From: Durusdinium trenchii | Taxonomy: Eukaryota > Sar > Dinophyceae > Suessiales > Symbiodiniaceae | Direction: 5' to 3' | Assembly: GCA_963970005.1 (NCBI GenBank) | Contig: CAXAMN010029005.1 | Coordinates: forward strand, 1-64,000 | DNA length: 64,000 nucleotides | Shown here: positions 21,498 to 31,107 of the stretch, piece by piece | Position numbering within the stretch: the first letter of the stretch is position 1 | Layout of the letters: every line of letters begins with the position of its first letter | Translations under genes and position numbers: made by a program | Notes under the pieces: generated by a model | Seen by the model: only the letters and a program-made list of their open reading frames with translations | The model's database searches: none | What the model was told of the DNA's origin: nothing

Positions 21498-24400
21498 TCA
21501 GTTCAATGGATTCACTGGGTCCATGTATGGAAAAGTGTCCTCCATAGCTCTATACATCTGGCTTTCAAGCTCTGAGTCTTTGACTCGAACTGCGTGATAC
21601 CAAAGCGCTTCAATCTTCAAAAGTTCCTCTCGTGCCACTAGGTCTGCTCTCGTCACAGCCTTGTTGTAGACTTGGAACTGTGCCACTGGGATTTCCACAC
21701 GATCTGGTTCCCAGTCTGCGGTATGGGTCCTTGGTGGACCATCTTGATCACTGCCATCTTCCATGCTCTCATCACTCTCTTCACCTTCAGCAGCTGGAAC
21801 TGGCTCTGGTTCTGGAGCCATTGGAGTATCTCGTGATGACCCCACATCATGGCCAACCGTGGTAGCCTCGACATACTCCACTGGGATAGTGACCACTTCG
21901 CCGCTGTCCAGTCGGATCGAAACAGTGTCTCCACTAAGGTTCTCACCGCTCAAATCTTCTTCTCCTTCATGTGGTGCAGCTCCCATGGCTGTAGTTCCAT
22001 GGCCTTCAACCATAGCCCTCTGGTCAGCTGTGAGGTTAGGAATCCTTCTCCTCTCCAGGCTTCCTCCACGTTCACCACGAATTCGTTCTTGATCTCTCCA
22101 GCGCTGCCGAAGTCTCAGCCCCTCATGCTTTCTGTTCACTGCTTCCAGGTACTGCAAGTAATCCCAGTCTGTGCTAGCAACGGAGCTAGCTTCCACATGT
22201 CCACCTGCAAAGATCAAGCCTCTGTAGATGCGCTCCATGAAGTCTTGAGCCATCGACTCTTCTCTGCTCTTTGTTTCTTTCTCAGCTTCAAGTTGCGTGA
22301 CATATGCCTGTAGCATATCCACCCTTCTCTCAAGCTTCTGAAACTTATTCCAAAGAAGCATCGCTCCAAAAACCAGTGCACCAATCACGATGATGAAGAT
22401 CAACATGTAGAAAGGAATCTTGTAATTGGGCTCGATCATCACCATGTCCGTTGTCTCGCCCGCAGCCAGCTCAAGGCCACTCACCATCATCAATCTGTTC
22501 AGATATTTCGCAACTTTCATGATCTTTCCCTTCTCCACATGCTGTTCTTGGAACTGCTGGTGCTCTTTCTCCCCAACACGCTCTCCATCTCCATCTCGTG
22601 CATGACACCAGAAAAGAAGCAAACGTAGGCGAACTTTGGAAAGAGGCTTTGTGCCTATGTCAGCCAGGTTGTATGCTGTCCCTATTTGTTTGACTTCTAG
22701 GGATCCATTGGCAACGCGATCCTGGCACCACAAGAGTTTGCCACTGATGTGCCTCAGTCGCCCTGCTCCTCTCTTGCAAGCAATCTGACGAGTTGCCGAG
22801 TTATCCACCCAGCACACATGCTGAACTTGTTCTCCAGTGAGGAACTCAATGACGTGTTTGAGGCATATTCCATCACAGGCACCGGCTACTAGAGCATGTA
22901 GCTCACTCTCTGCAGAAGAAAGACTGACCACTTTCTGGCCTCTGGAAGTGCTGTAGATGATCATGCCGTTGAGGGCATGAACCGATGAAGACGTTGATTT
23001 CCTTGTTGCTCGGTTGCCACTCCAATCAGCGTCAGTGTAGGACTCCAAAATCCAAAGCTCATGGGACCTCATGTTCATTCCCTGTCCTCGTTGAGGGAGA
23101 GGAAGCAGGATGTGTTGACTCTCGGTCTCCTTGAGGTAGCCCACAAACTTCTGCGCCTTTAGGAGTGAGATTTCCGTAGGGCTTGACATTCGACTAGCCA
23201 GCTCCTTGACAACAAAGGCCACATCCATCCGCTCCTGAGCGAGGTAGATTCCCATGCCAACTATGGACCTGAATATGGCTGCATCTTCTGGTGAAGCCAA
23301 ATTGGACCCATCTGCATCTTGGATGTCTGAAGTCGCTGGCAGTTTCTGCTTTCTCGCCGGTCCAAAATGGTCCTCGTAGGTCTTGATGATATTCGAAGCA
23401 TACTGACCTGGTTTGATCAGCAAGCCATCCTCCACATAGATGTACTTTCTCTTCAGGAAGGAAAACTCTTGTCCATACTCCCTGACCATTGCCACATCGA
23501 CTTCTAACTTCTCCTTCAACTTCGTGACAAAGTCTTCGACTGCCTTCTGCCTTCCTGTAAACATCACATCGTCTACGTGGATGAGGATGCAAACCAAACT
23601 CTGCCCATCACCTTGTTTTCCCAGGCATGGGTTGATCACATCGAACTCAAAGTTCAACTCATCTGCCAGGTAGCCGCGTAGATGCTCATACCAAGCCTTT
23701 GCCCCAATTCGCTGACCTGGAAGATTCTTCAGGACCTTGTAGCGTCCCAGTGCAGTGCTGATCTGCAATGGTCTCTCCTGCTCCACTTGCAGAAAGGCAT
23801 CCTTGATGTCCAATGCACCAATGACCGGTGGCCCATACTCACCCTCCATGACCACGTTGTTGACCACTGAGTTTAAGAACAAAGCTGGTAGTACTCTCAG
23901 TACGTTGTGTCCTGACGCTGGGCTGAAGACATCGTCCCGCTTGTCATTGGCATACTCTCTTGCGACCATCCTCGACCTCCTCAACCATCTCTTTCTAGGT
24001 GGTCCTTCACTGGGCACATAGAGTTTCACTCGCCAGTCATGAACAAAGCGGGTTGTCAACCTGTCCAGCCAAAAGTCCTCCATCTTGAGGTTCTCTAACA
24101 CGCCCATCCTCATGAGTCGTTGCTCCTCCACCTTGTTGGCCAACATGTCAACTTCTGGAAGTGGTTCCGGTGGTGTTCTAAAAAGTGGTTCATCACTCCA
24201 CAGCTCTTCTGGAATTGCTCCTGGCACAAGGTCTTCCACATCATCTTCTCCATCCTCAATTGCCAGGGCTTCTACATCCACCACCTCATCCAGATGGTAC
24301 ATGGTCTCGTCCTCAAGGCAAACTTTCTCCACTCGCCTTTCCACATTGAGCTGATGTGTCTTTGCACTCGATGAACTCCCTGCGCCTTCTTCATGCCTCG

Positions 24401-27400
24401 CACGTTTTGCTTCAGGCTCTGCCCTGACTGCACTTGCTGGTGGCGGTAGCTTTCGCAAAGCTCTTCCTTCAGGAGTTGGTTCTTTCTCTTCCCATGGTAA
24501 AGGAGGGATCACCATGGGCACATCCTCTTCTCCTCCTGAGCCCCTTGCCCCAGTTTGCTCTGCAGGAACTGGAGGTGTTTGCATTCCTCCACTTGGCACT
24601 TCATGTTGCGGGGCTTGTGGTGCTGGCTCACCCTCAAGTGCATCCAAAGTCTCACCTGCAGCTAGGCGCTCTTGAGTCACCTCTTCAATCTCATTGCGGC
24701 TTTCTTCTTTGCCTTCCTTCGACAGGGCATAGCGCTCCACCTCCTCTGCTTCAGCATCTCTGTAGCGAAAGAAGACCTCCTCCTTGGGCAATGCCTTTGT
24801 CATTTGGAGTGGGATAGCACTTGCTGCCCTTTTGCTTGGGACAATTCGTCCTCCGAAGTTGACCTGGTACTCGAAGGATGCAGTGGTGAAGTTCTGGTAA
24901 TAGGCAAGGAAGCTTCTCCATGGCCTTGCCACCCGTCTCACTGAACGCGTCAGCATCACCTGGGATCCATCACCAACTATCCACGAGTCCTGACCCTCCG
25001 TCTTTCCAAGGAACAAGCTCATCCTCCACCTTGGGTTACCTTTTCCAGACTGAGGTCGAACGAAGGCATACACGGGACATGCAAAGGGCACCAACAAACC
25101 ATCATAGGCCTTGCCATGGATGAACTCATAGCTCGTTGTTCCTCTGCTAGCTTGGTACCTGTTGAGCAACCAGCAAGCATGTCGAGCGGCCCAACTCCAC
25201 AAAGCATGGTTTGTGTTGTATGGCAGTCCCGTCTGATCTTTCACCTGCTCCATCAAGGTGCATGCCAAACCTCTGATCCTCTGGATAGCATTTTCAGCTA
25301 GGCTGTTTCCTGCTGAGTCTCTGACCTTGGTGGTGTACAGCCGAGTTCTCAACCCCATAGCGTGGCGACTGTTGAGAATGATCCTCAGCAAAGTGCGGAT
25401 TGTCGGCTCGTTGTCTCCATACAGTCCAATCTCGACGTGTCCAAGGTTCTGCACAAAGGTCATCACCTCTCTAGCCATCAGATTGAGTTGACCTTTGGAC
25501 TGCAAAGGAACTGCTCCCAGGGTTCCCGTCTGGCTGCAAGTCATGACAAGCCAAATCGTCGACTTCACCTCACGGATCCTCACTGCTTCTTGGCCCTCGT
25601 CCTGTCCAGCCTCATAGAGGTCTACCACCATGTCCTCCTCAATCTCTTGGCCTCTGTCAACATGTTGCGGGTCTCTATCCACCTCTCCAGCTTTCGTGTA
25701 AGCAAAGTCCAGAGAGATGACTGGCACACCGCCAATCCTCGAAGCTCCCGTCCTCATGTGACGGTCTGGCCTCCCACGATGTTTCAAGCATGCCTCACAC
25801 CATGGTTGGTATGGGACGTGGGATAGCGCGTGTAGATCTTGAGCCTCCTGAGATGGAACTGGGATCACAGGTTGCATCCTCGGACGTCTTGCCACCTGCA
25901 TCTCAGCTGCTGCCACTGCTTCTGCTGCCGCCTTTATCTCACGCTCCTTCAGGTAGCTCACCAGTCGCTGATAGCACTTCAAGCGACTGCCAGACTGACT
26001 CACCCCAAAGAAACGACACGCTGCCCTGAGTTCTCTGAGCTTGCTCACTGCAGTCAGCTCCACTTCGTTCACCATGATGTGGTCTGGCAACCCTGCTGCC
26101 AGCTCGAGCCGTCCTTCCTGGATGACTTCCTCAACTCTGGGACCAGGTTCGTCAGCCACTGGTCCATCCCCCACCTGAGGCTGCTCCTCAGCGGGAAGTT
26201 CATGCTCTCTTCTCGGCACTTCCTCATCTGGTAGCGCCTTCAACTCTGAATCCACTTCGAAGCCCATGTCCTCAGTTGCCATGGCCTCCTTCGTAAGGAT
26301 GGTCAAGATCAGGGTGTTTTCAGCTGTATTCTCGAGAGGCTCCTCCTGATCTTGTAGACCATGGAGAGATTCACACATCTCAAGCAACTGCCACTTTCCA
26401 TCGACTCTTGCCAACGTAGTTCTCAGCCAGTCAACATCTCCGGGGACGCCGCCAACATACTGTGGATTCTGCATCTTCTTGCCTACATGCACGCCAATCC
26501 AGCGGTTGTCCATCTGCTTCCAGCCAACCTGCTGTTTAACCTTCTGCTCCATCTCATTGTTCAACTTGGCCTCCAGCATCCTCACCACATGAGGTCCACA
26601 AGCAATCGCCCTCACGTAGCCCTCTGCTGTCAGGCTCTTGTTCTGCAACTTCAAGGGAATCCTCAATCTGCTTCCCTCAACTCCATAGGTCATTGCGCAC
26701 TGACCTCCATCAATGCTCCATCCTCCTTCGAGCAGCTTGCCAAAGGAAAGAATCGGTTGCGATATGCCATCCGAGAAGTGAGCCTTGTCATAGATCTGGA
26801 TGTGTTTGCCATTCTCGTCTTCGAAGTGAAAGCAAACATGCCTGTAGCCTTTGGTGGCTATCGAGGTTCCTTGGGCATCTTGAAGCTTTGGCTCGTCCTC
26901 ATCCGCCTCAACTCCACCTCCAAGGTAGCCACTCGGCAGGATAGTGGCGTCTGCACCTGAGTCGATGATGATGTTCACCAACTCATCACCGTCTTCCATC
27001 TCAGACTCATTCACCATGCTCTTCACCATGTTGACATTGAGCACCAACTGCTCTCCACCATCTGAAGTCAGCTCCTCCTCACCAGCAATGCTATAGAACT
27101 GAACCACCCTCACTGCAGAAGATGTTCCTCCAGTTCCGCTCTGCCTCAAGTCGAAAACAACTGACTCCTCATCAAATTCATGTGAAACTCGTGAAACTGT
27201 TGGCACCATCGAAATCCTCTTGATTGTGCCTGACTTCCAGGTGGTAGCTTGACTTGTAGCACCTGTCGAAGCTTGCGTTGCTGTCTCTGCATTTGTCTTG
27301 CTCTGTCCACTCTCATCGCTGACTTGTCGAACTCGCCAGCAGTCTCGAGCCAAGTGACCTGCTTTGCCACAGGTGAAGCACGTTTTCACCGGCTGCTCTG

Positions 27401-28406
27401 ACTTGCCTTTTCCTTTCTGCTGGTCACCTTTGCCACCTTTGGACTGAGCTTTTCCTCCGCCATCATAGCCCTTGCCATAGGTCTTACCTTTTGCTTTTCC
27501 CCCTTTGGGCTGATCTCCCTTACCTTTGCCCTTTCGCTCATGGTCTTTGCCCTTTCCTTTACTCTTTCCATCTCCCTTGCCCTTGATGCGGTCAATCTCC
27601 ATGGGTGCAGGGCCATCTGAGCTCTCTCCACCAAGCATCATCGTGCTGCTCCATCTCAACGTGGCCGTGTCATACTGGATGACTGCCTCCCTGAGCTGCC
27701 CATAGTCCTGACTCTCTGCGACATTGAGCTGCAGCCATGTCTTGAGCTGGCCACTGACACACTTCATGAGGACCGCAAACTTGATGGTGTCCTCGAGCTT
27801 GGCCCCAGTTTTCTCGTACTCCGCATAGGCCTCTTCCAAGCGAAGCAGTTGGCCAAGGATGCTTCCCTTCCTCATGTCGAAAGGCTTCCACTCTAAAATC
27901 ATCGTCAGCAAACCTAACGAACGGTTTTTCGAGGCAGGTTCAAGGCTCTTGATGAGCATTCGATAGGCCTCCATGCCATTTGAATCTTTCACCTGTCGAA
28001 CTAGGGCAAGTGGACGCTGTCGGACCAATGAAGCCAACAAAGAGTAAAGGAAGGTGCTCCTCTGTCGTTCCTGGTCAGTTTGGATGCTAGGGTCAACAAC
28101 CGTGTCAGGTCTCTTCCTCAGCTCCTTGAAGTCCTCCGCAAAGGCGCCGTCCATCGAGGAGAGGTACTGCTCGACGCTCCAGCTGAAGTCCCTCCATTGG
28201 CTCAGCTCTTCCTCCCTCGTCTTGGCATCGAAGTTGGCAGGCTTCGGGAGAACCCTGAACCAGTTCTTGTCCCCCTCAGGCTTGCGTCCAAGGGCCTCCG
28301 CTGCGCTCTGAGCCGCCATCGAAGCCGCTTCAGCAACCTGAATCATCCGTAGGGCAATTTCTTGGCCATCCATCTGGCCTCCAGAGGTGGGTGACCCCTG
28401 GGACAT
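21498..28406 (-). CDS. Copia gag-pol polyprotein, 2,302 aa
   Basis: One ORF carries the whole element proteome. Gag occupies the N-terminus, followed by a Gly/Lys-rich RNA-binding stretch (about 275-340) and a CCHC knuckle CFTCGKAGHLARDC (343-356). The aspartic protease motif DSGA starts at D482. A SAP-like stretch lies at about 784-820. A His/Cys zinc site (H859, H863, C870, C873) precedes the integrase core D900, D998, E1038. Reverse transcriptase shows DIKDAF (D1533) and HVDD (D1612, D1613; most copia elements have YVDD). RNase H has TDADW (D1792), SSAESE (E1833), WVDN (D1868) and ADIGTK (D1916). About 370 further residues follow, with one transmembrane helix (about 1999-2021) and a coiled coil (about 2022-2065), then an acidic tail. 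All catalytic residues are present and there is no stop or frameshift. The leader between the primer site and the ATG is about 165 bp. Confidence 0.95.
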   Translation of the reverse strand: MSQGSPTSGGQMDGQEIALRMIQVAEAASMAAQSAAEALGRKPEGDKNWFRVLPKPANFDAKTREEELSQWRDFSWSVEQYLSSMDGAFAEDFKELRKRPDTVVDPSIQTDQERQRSTFLYSLLASLVRQRPLALVRQVKDSNGMEAYRMLIKSLEPASKNRSLGLLTMILEWKPFDMRKGSILGQLLRLEEAYAEYEKTGAKLEDTIKFAVLMKCVSGQLKTWLQLNVAESQDYGQLREAVIQYDTATLRWSSTMMLGGESSDGPAPMEIDRIKGKGDGKSKGKGKDHERKGKGKGDQPKGGKAKGKTYGKGYDGGGKAQSKGGKGDQQKGKGKSEQPVKTCFTCGKAGHLARDCWRVRQVSDESGQSKTNAETATQASTGATSQATTWKSGTIKRISMVPTVSRVSHEFDEESVVFDLRQSGTGGTSSAVRVVQFYSIAGEEELTSDGGEQLVLNVNMVKSMVNESEMEDGDELVNIIIDSGADATILPSGYLGGGVEADEDEPKLQDAQGTSIATKGYRHVCFHFEDENGKHIQIYDKAHFSDGISQPILSFGKLLEGGWSIDGGQCAMTYGVEGSRLRIPLKLQNKSLTAEGYVRAIACGPHVVRMLEAKLNNEMEQKVKQQVGWKQMDNRWIGVHVGKKMQNPQYVGGVPGDVDWLRTTLARVDGKWQLLEMCESLHGLQDQEEPLENTAENTLILTILTKEAMATEDMGFEVDSELKALPDEEVPRREHELPAEEQPQVGDGPVADEPGPRVEEVIQEGRLELAAGLPDHIMVNEVELTAVSKLRELRAACRFFGVSQSGSRLKCYQRLVSYLKEREIKAAAEAVAAAEMQVARRPRMQPVIPVPSQEAQDLHALSHVPYQPWCEACLKHRGRPDRHMRTGASRIGGVPVISLDFAYTKAGEVDRDPQHVDRGQEIEEDMVVDLYEAGQDEGQEAVRIREVKSTIWLVMTCSQTGTLGAVPLQSKGQLNLMAREVMTFVQNLGHVEIGLYGDNEPTIRTLLRIILNSRHAMGLRTRLYTTKVRDSAGNSLAENAIQRIRGLACTLMEQVKDQTGLPYNTNHALWSWAARHACWLLNRYQASRGTTSYEFIHGKAYDGLLVPFACPVYAFVRPQSGKGNPRWRMSLFLGKTEGQDSWIVGDGSQVMLTRSVRRVARPWRSFLAYYQNFTTASFEYQVNFGGRIVPSKRAASAIPLQMTKALPKEEVFFRYRDAEAEEVERYALSKEGKEESRNEIEEVTQERLAAGETLDALEGEPAPQAPQHEVPSGGMQTPPVPAEQTGARGSGGEEDVPMVIPPLPWEEKEPTPEGRALRKLPPPASAVRAEPEAKRARHEEGAGSSSSAKTHQLNVERRVEKVCLEDETMYHLDEVVDVEALAIEDGEDDVEDLVPGAIPEELWSDEPLFRTPPEPLPEVDMLANKVEEQRLMRMGVLENLKMEDFWLDRLTTRFVHDWRVKLYVPSEGPPRKRWLRRSRMVAREYANDKRDDVFSPASGHNVLRVLPALFLNSVVNNVVMEGEYGPPVIGALDIKDAFLQVEQERPLQISTALGRYKVLKNLPGQRIGAKAWYEHLRGYLADELNFEFDVINPCLGKQGDGQSLVCILIHVDDVMFTGRQKAVEDFVTKLKEKLEVDVAMVREYGQEFSFLKRKYIYVEDGLLIKPGQYASNIIKTYEDHFGPARKQKLPATSDIQDADGSNLASPEDAAIFRSIVGMGIYLAQERMDVAFVVKELASRMSSPTEISLLKAQKFVGYLKETESQHILLPLPQRGQGMNMRSHELWILESYTDADWSGNRATRKSTSSSVHALNGMIIYSTSRGQKVVSLSSAESELHALVAGACDGICLKHVIEFLTGEQVQHVCWVDNSATRQIACKRGAGRLRHISGKLLWCQDRVANGSLEVKQIGTAYNLADIGTKPLSKVRLRLLLFWCHARDGDGERVGEKEHQQFQEQHVEKGKIMKVAKYLNRLMMVSGLELAAGETTDMVMIEPNYKIPFYMLIFIIVIGALVFGAMLLWNKFQKLERRVDMLQAYVTQLEAEKETKSREESMAQDFMERIYRGLIFAGGHVEASSVASTDWDYLQYLEAVNRKHEGLRLRQRWRDQERIRGERGGSLERRRIPNLTADQRAMVEGHGTTAMGAAPHEGEEDLSGENLSGDTVSIRLDSGEVVTIPVEYVEATTVGHDVGSSRDTPMAPEPEPVPAAEGEESDESMEDGSDQDGPPRTHTADWEPDRVEIPVAQFQVYNKAVTRADLVAREELLKIEALWYHAVRVKDSELESQMYRAMEDTFPYMDPVNPLN

Positions 28407-28572
28407 GGACCAACCTTCGTGCCTTCCTCACCTTCAAGGGCCTCCGAGATCAGGTGGATGTGGTCCTGCGGGTGTAGTGATCGTGTAGTCGAGGGAGCCA
28501 CTAGCTATGATTGCCTATGGCGTGGCACGCTCAACCTGGAGCCTCCACTCCCACCTAAGGGAGCTTCTCAGG

Positions 28573-28583
28573 CTCCGCTACCA
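28573..28583 (-). other. Primer-binding site
   Basis: The minus strand reads TGGTAGCGGAG immediately inside the 5' LTR. TGGTAGC matches the complement of the 3' end (GCTACCA) of eukaryotic initiator tRNA-Met. The following bases should match the acceptor stem of this organism's tRNA, which is not in the window. Confidence 0.8.
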
Positions 28584-28685
28584 TGCGGACCTTTTCTTTG
28601 AGATGCAACGGCCTTGTTTGGTACACTTCTCATTTGTGCTGTGTCATCTTGAATGACATGTGAGCACGTTTCTCCATGTTACGCA
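28584..28685 (-). repeat. 5' LTR, 102 bp
   Basis: Partner of the LTR at 21,348-21,449 with one mismatch in 102. TG...CA termini. Promoter elements for the element would lie here, but I see no clear TATA-like box. Confidence 0.95.
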
Positions 28686-28690
28686 GAATC
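28686..28690. repeat. Target-site duplication GAATC (right)
   Basis: Exact copy of the five bases flanking the left LTR. Confidence 0.9.
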
Positions 28691-29124
28691 TAATTAGTTC
28701 CCATGGCAGCTTGCTACTTGTTCTTCAATCTTAACATATCTTAACTGAACGAAAGGTGGTCCTCCCAAAGGACTTTGCATGGAGTCACCTCAATTCCATG
28801 TTGACTTTGGGGTTTGGGCAAAGCTTTGCACAGCCCAGGTTGGATGAAACGCAGGAGGATCAGCAACCTGAACTTGATGGGCCCAAACAGTGAACGAAAG
28901 ACCTATACAAGCTTGTTTTCACTGTGCGGTTACCGGCCACTCAGCAAGTTCTCAACCAATCCACTAACTCGTCTAACGTCTTAACCTCCTCGGGCACCAA
29001 AGAAAAAAACATACAAAAACATATATTTCATCCACGAAACATCATAAACCATATAGAACTCCATGCAACAAACACATAAGCCATCCAAAGAAATGAAAGA
29101 GCCCAGTCTTTTCTCCCTTAAGCC

Positions 29125-29190
29125 ATGCCATCGAAAAACGTGGTCCCCGTGCTGCTACTTCGAGTCGAGGAGGTGGTGCTGGTCGCTGTC
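29125..29190 (-). CDS. Ser/Thr-rich linker exon upstream of the copia insertion
   Basis: Acceptor GGCGACTAG, phase-1 entry, then TATSTTSSTRSSSTGTT. The start (GACAGCGACC) resembles those of the exons at 18,638 and 19,196. It is the nearest array exon on the other side of the retrotransposon. Confidence 0.55.
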
Positions 29191-29649
29191 CTAGTCGCCG
29201 ACTGATGCGAGGAGGAGTTGCTGGACAGCTGAAGGCTATAACAGGCTGAAGAAGAAGAAACACGCCGGGCTCACCTGCTCTTGAATCAGTTGCTATGAGA
29301 TGATGAGTTGCTGGTCTTTAATCAGCATGTCTGGTCAGGACATATCAATAAGTGCAAAATCCTGACCATGGTTACCATGGTTGACCCCAATGTGAAGTCT
29401 GGGGGCATGCTTGAGTGAACAAATCCGAACACGATCACCAAAAGAGTGATCTCTTGCTGCTGCGGAATTAGACATACTACATCATACTACACTTAGTCTA
29501 AATCACTTCGGAACAATACATGAATCTGGTGAGGCAGGTCCAAGAAATGAGCCCTTCCAATTAGTCCGTCGGATTTTTGCCTCCAACATTCAAAGACCAG
29601 TGGGGGGGATCCCAGTTGTGCCCAACGGGGCCCAACCCGCCGGGTTTTC

Positions 29650-29735
29650 CGTGGGTCACGGTCGAGACGCTGGCTGGTCAGGGTGACCGTGCTCTGCGTC
29701 ACCGAGGTCGCTGTGACGCTGGTGTCGGTCGCCGT
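29650..29735 (-). CDS. Thr/Val-rich linker exon
   Basis: A pyrimidine-rich acceptor (TCCTCCAG) is followed by TATDTSVTATSVTQSTVTLT and SQRLD. Entry looks like phase 0, unlike the other array members. Probably an extracellular Ser/Thr-rich stalk. Confidence 0.55.
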
Positions 29736-30179
29736 CTGGAGGAGTCAAAGAGTCGGAACGGTTGTGGAGGGTGTAGGGGTTTGGTTGGTTTCATGAGGAT
29801 TCACAAAGCGAAAGTGGTGGATATGTCCAATAAGTCGGTGTTCACCTTTCTTGTCTGGAACAGGGGATATATTATACAGGGTTCTTGCATAGTGACATCG
29901 TGTGGAACATGGCCAGCATGTGGAGGTAAAACATTCTTCAGGTCAATGGCACTGCTCAGAAGATGGTCGAATCCATACAGAAAGCACTCCATATCACAAA
30001 TGGCATCCGTATGGAAACAAGAGTATTTGCTGCACACACACAGACAAACATACTGTAATTGCACACGCACACGCAAGTTCCACAACTTTCTTTACATTAC
30101 CTAGAAATATGTTACTGATATGTCCATAGGTACCATAATAGTATGCCATGAGTTTCACCTTACACCCTAGGACACCCGC

Positions 30180-30276
30180 AGCTGCCGGCCAATGTGGTGG
30201 TCGTCACGACAGGGACGATGCAATCATCCAGGCCGTCGTTGTTGGCATCTGGGCCGCTGATGGGCTCAGGACACTC
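30180..30276 (-). CDS. Exon with D-x-N-x-D-G calcium-loop motif
   Basis: After acceptor GAAGCAG the frame reads ECPEPISGPDANNDGLDDC, then IVPVVTTTT. The D-x-N-N-D-G-x-D-D-C block resembles the calcium-binding loops of thrombospondin type 3 or dockerin/EF-like repeats. It runs straight into the Thr-rich linker region. Entry is compatible with phase 1. Calcium binding is inferred from the motif only. Confidence 0.55.
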
Positions 30277-30644
30277 CTGCTTCGACTGATGGACGAGCTC
30301 AGCTTGGCGCTCCGCCAAGCAAACAACGGTGAAAGAGATGGGACCTGGACCAACAGTAGATAAAATAACTGTAGAACTTGAATGTCCACTTGAATGATAT
30401 AGGTCAAGCATATATGAATGCATATCTATATTTGGTCCTATTTGCTGTGAGGGGCCAGCACCCTGACAGGGGGTTGCAGTTCAGAAAAGGTTCTTCTTAC
30501 CACAAAGAAGAAATGATCCAAAACCAAACATTCACGACCTTTCACGTCATTCACCTGTCACAAGCTTGCGAAGGCCACCGGGGCTCCATCGGTCTTGCGC
30601 GCTTGTTGTTTCGCGCTTTGCGTCACCGTCCTGACTCGAGTAAG

Positions 30645-30723
30645 GCACATTGGATGCCTCGATGGTGCCGCTGCCACAAGCACAGCAAACTTCCGTTGCA
30701 TCGTAGCCATCCACTGCATAGTC
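30645..30723 (-). CDS. Exon with Cys-rich CCACG motif
   Basis: Acceptor GGTCGACAG, then DYAVDGYDATEVCCACGSG. Endings of the form 'A-x-x-x-C-C-A-C-G-G-G' are a pattern I associate with secreted dinoflagellate proteins. It probably forms the end of a small disulfide-rich extracellular domain. The first half should lie upstream (above 30.75 kb) but was not located. Confidence 0.5.
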
Positions 30724-31107
30724 CTGTCGACCGTGGACCCTTGAGGTGACCGGTGGATGAAGTGAGGATAGGTGAAGAAGGTCGACTGGAAAATCGAATG
30801 CATGCCTGGATCGACAAAGCATGGGTAGCTGAAAGGAGCTCTTGCGGCCCTGGAGGGATAGCAAAAACAGACCCAAGATGATCATGTCATGTTTTGGGGT
30901 GGTTCCATGTTCCACAAAACTTGATGTTGGCTGAAAACATCTGTCGCATATCACAGATCTGCATGCTCTGTGCGTGGATTTCAGCCGTACCCAATATATA
31001 CCCATGTCAAACAACTTGACAAGCAATCCTTTTGACAACAAAGGAAAAAGACTCCATTGAAACATTGAATAGATACATTCCAACATCAGCTGCATTCCTT
31101 CGTTTCA

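Larger units (their letters stand above)
21348..28685 (-). mobile_element. Complete Ty1/copia LTR retrotransposon
   Basis: A 7,338-bp element on the minus strand with matching LTRs, 5-bp target duplications, a primer-binding site, a polypurine tract and one uninterrupted ORF with domains in copia order (gag, protease, integrase, reverse transcriptase, RNase H). The LTRs differ at one of 102 positions, so insertion appears recent. LTRs of about 100 bp are short for the superfamily. The element lies between exons of a Ser/Thr-rich exon array in the same orientation, so it would sit in an intron of that gene. Heat-responsive, recently expanded copia elements are known from Symbiodinium, and this may be a relative. 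Activity is not shown by sequence. Confidence 0.95.

Noticed and set aside
21849-26960. Plus-strand ORFs of 100-200 codons inside the retrotransposon
   Set aside because: Shadows of the intact 2,302-codon minus-strand ORF.
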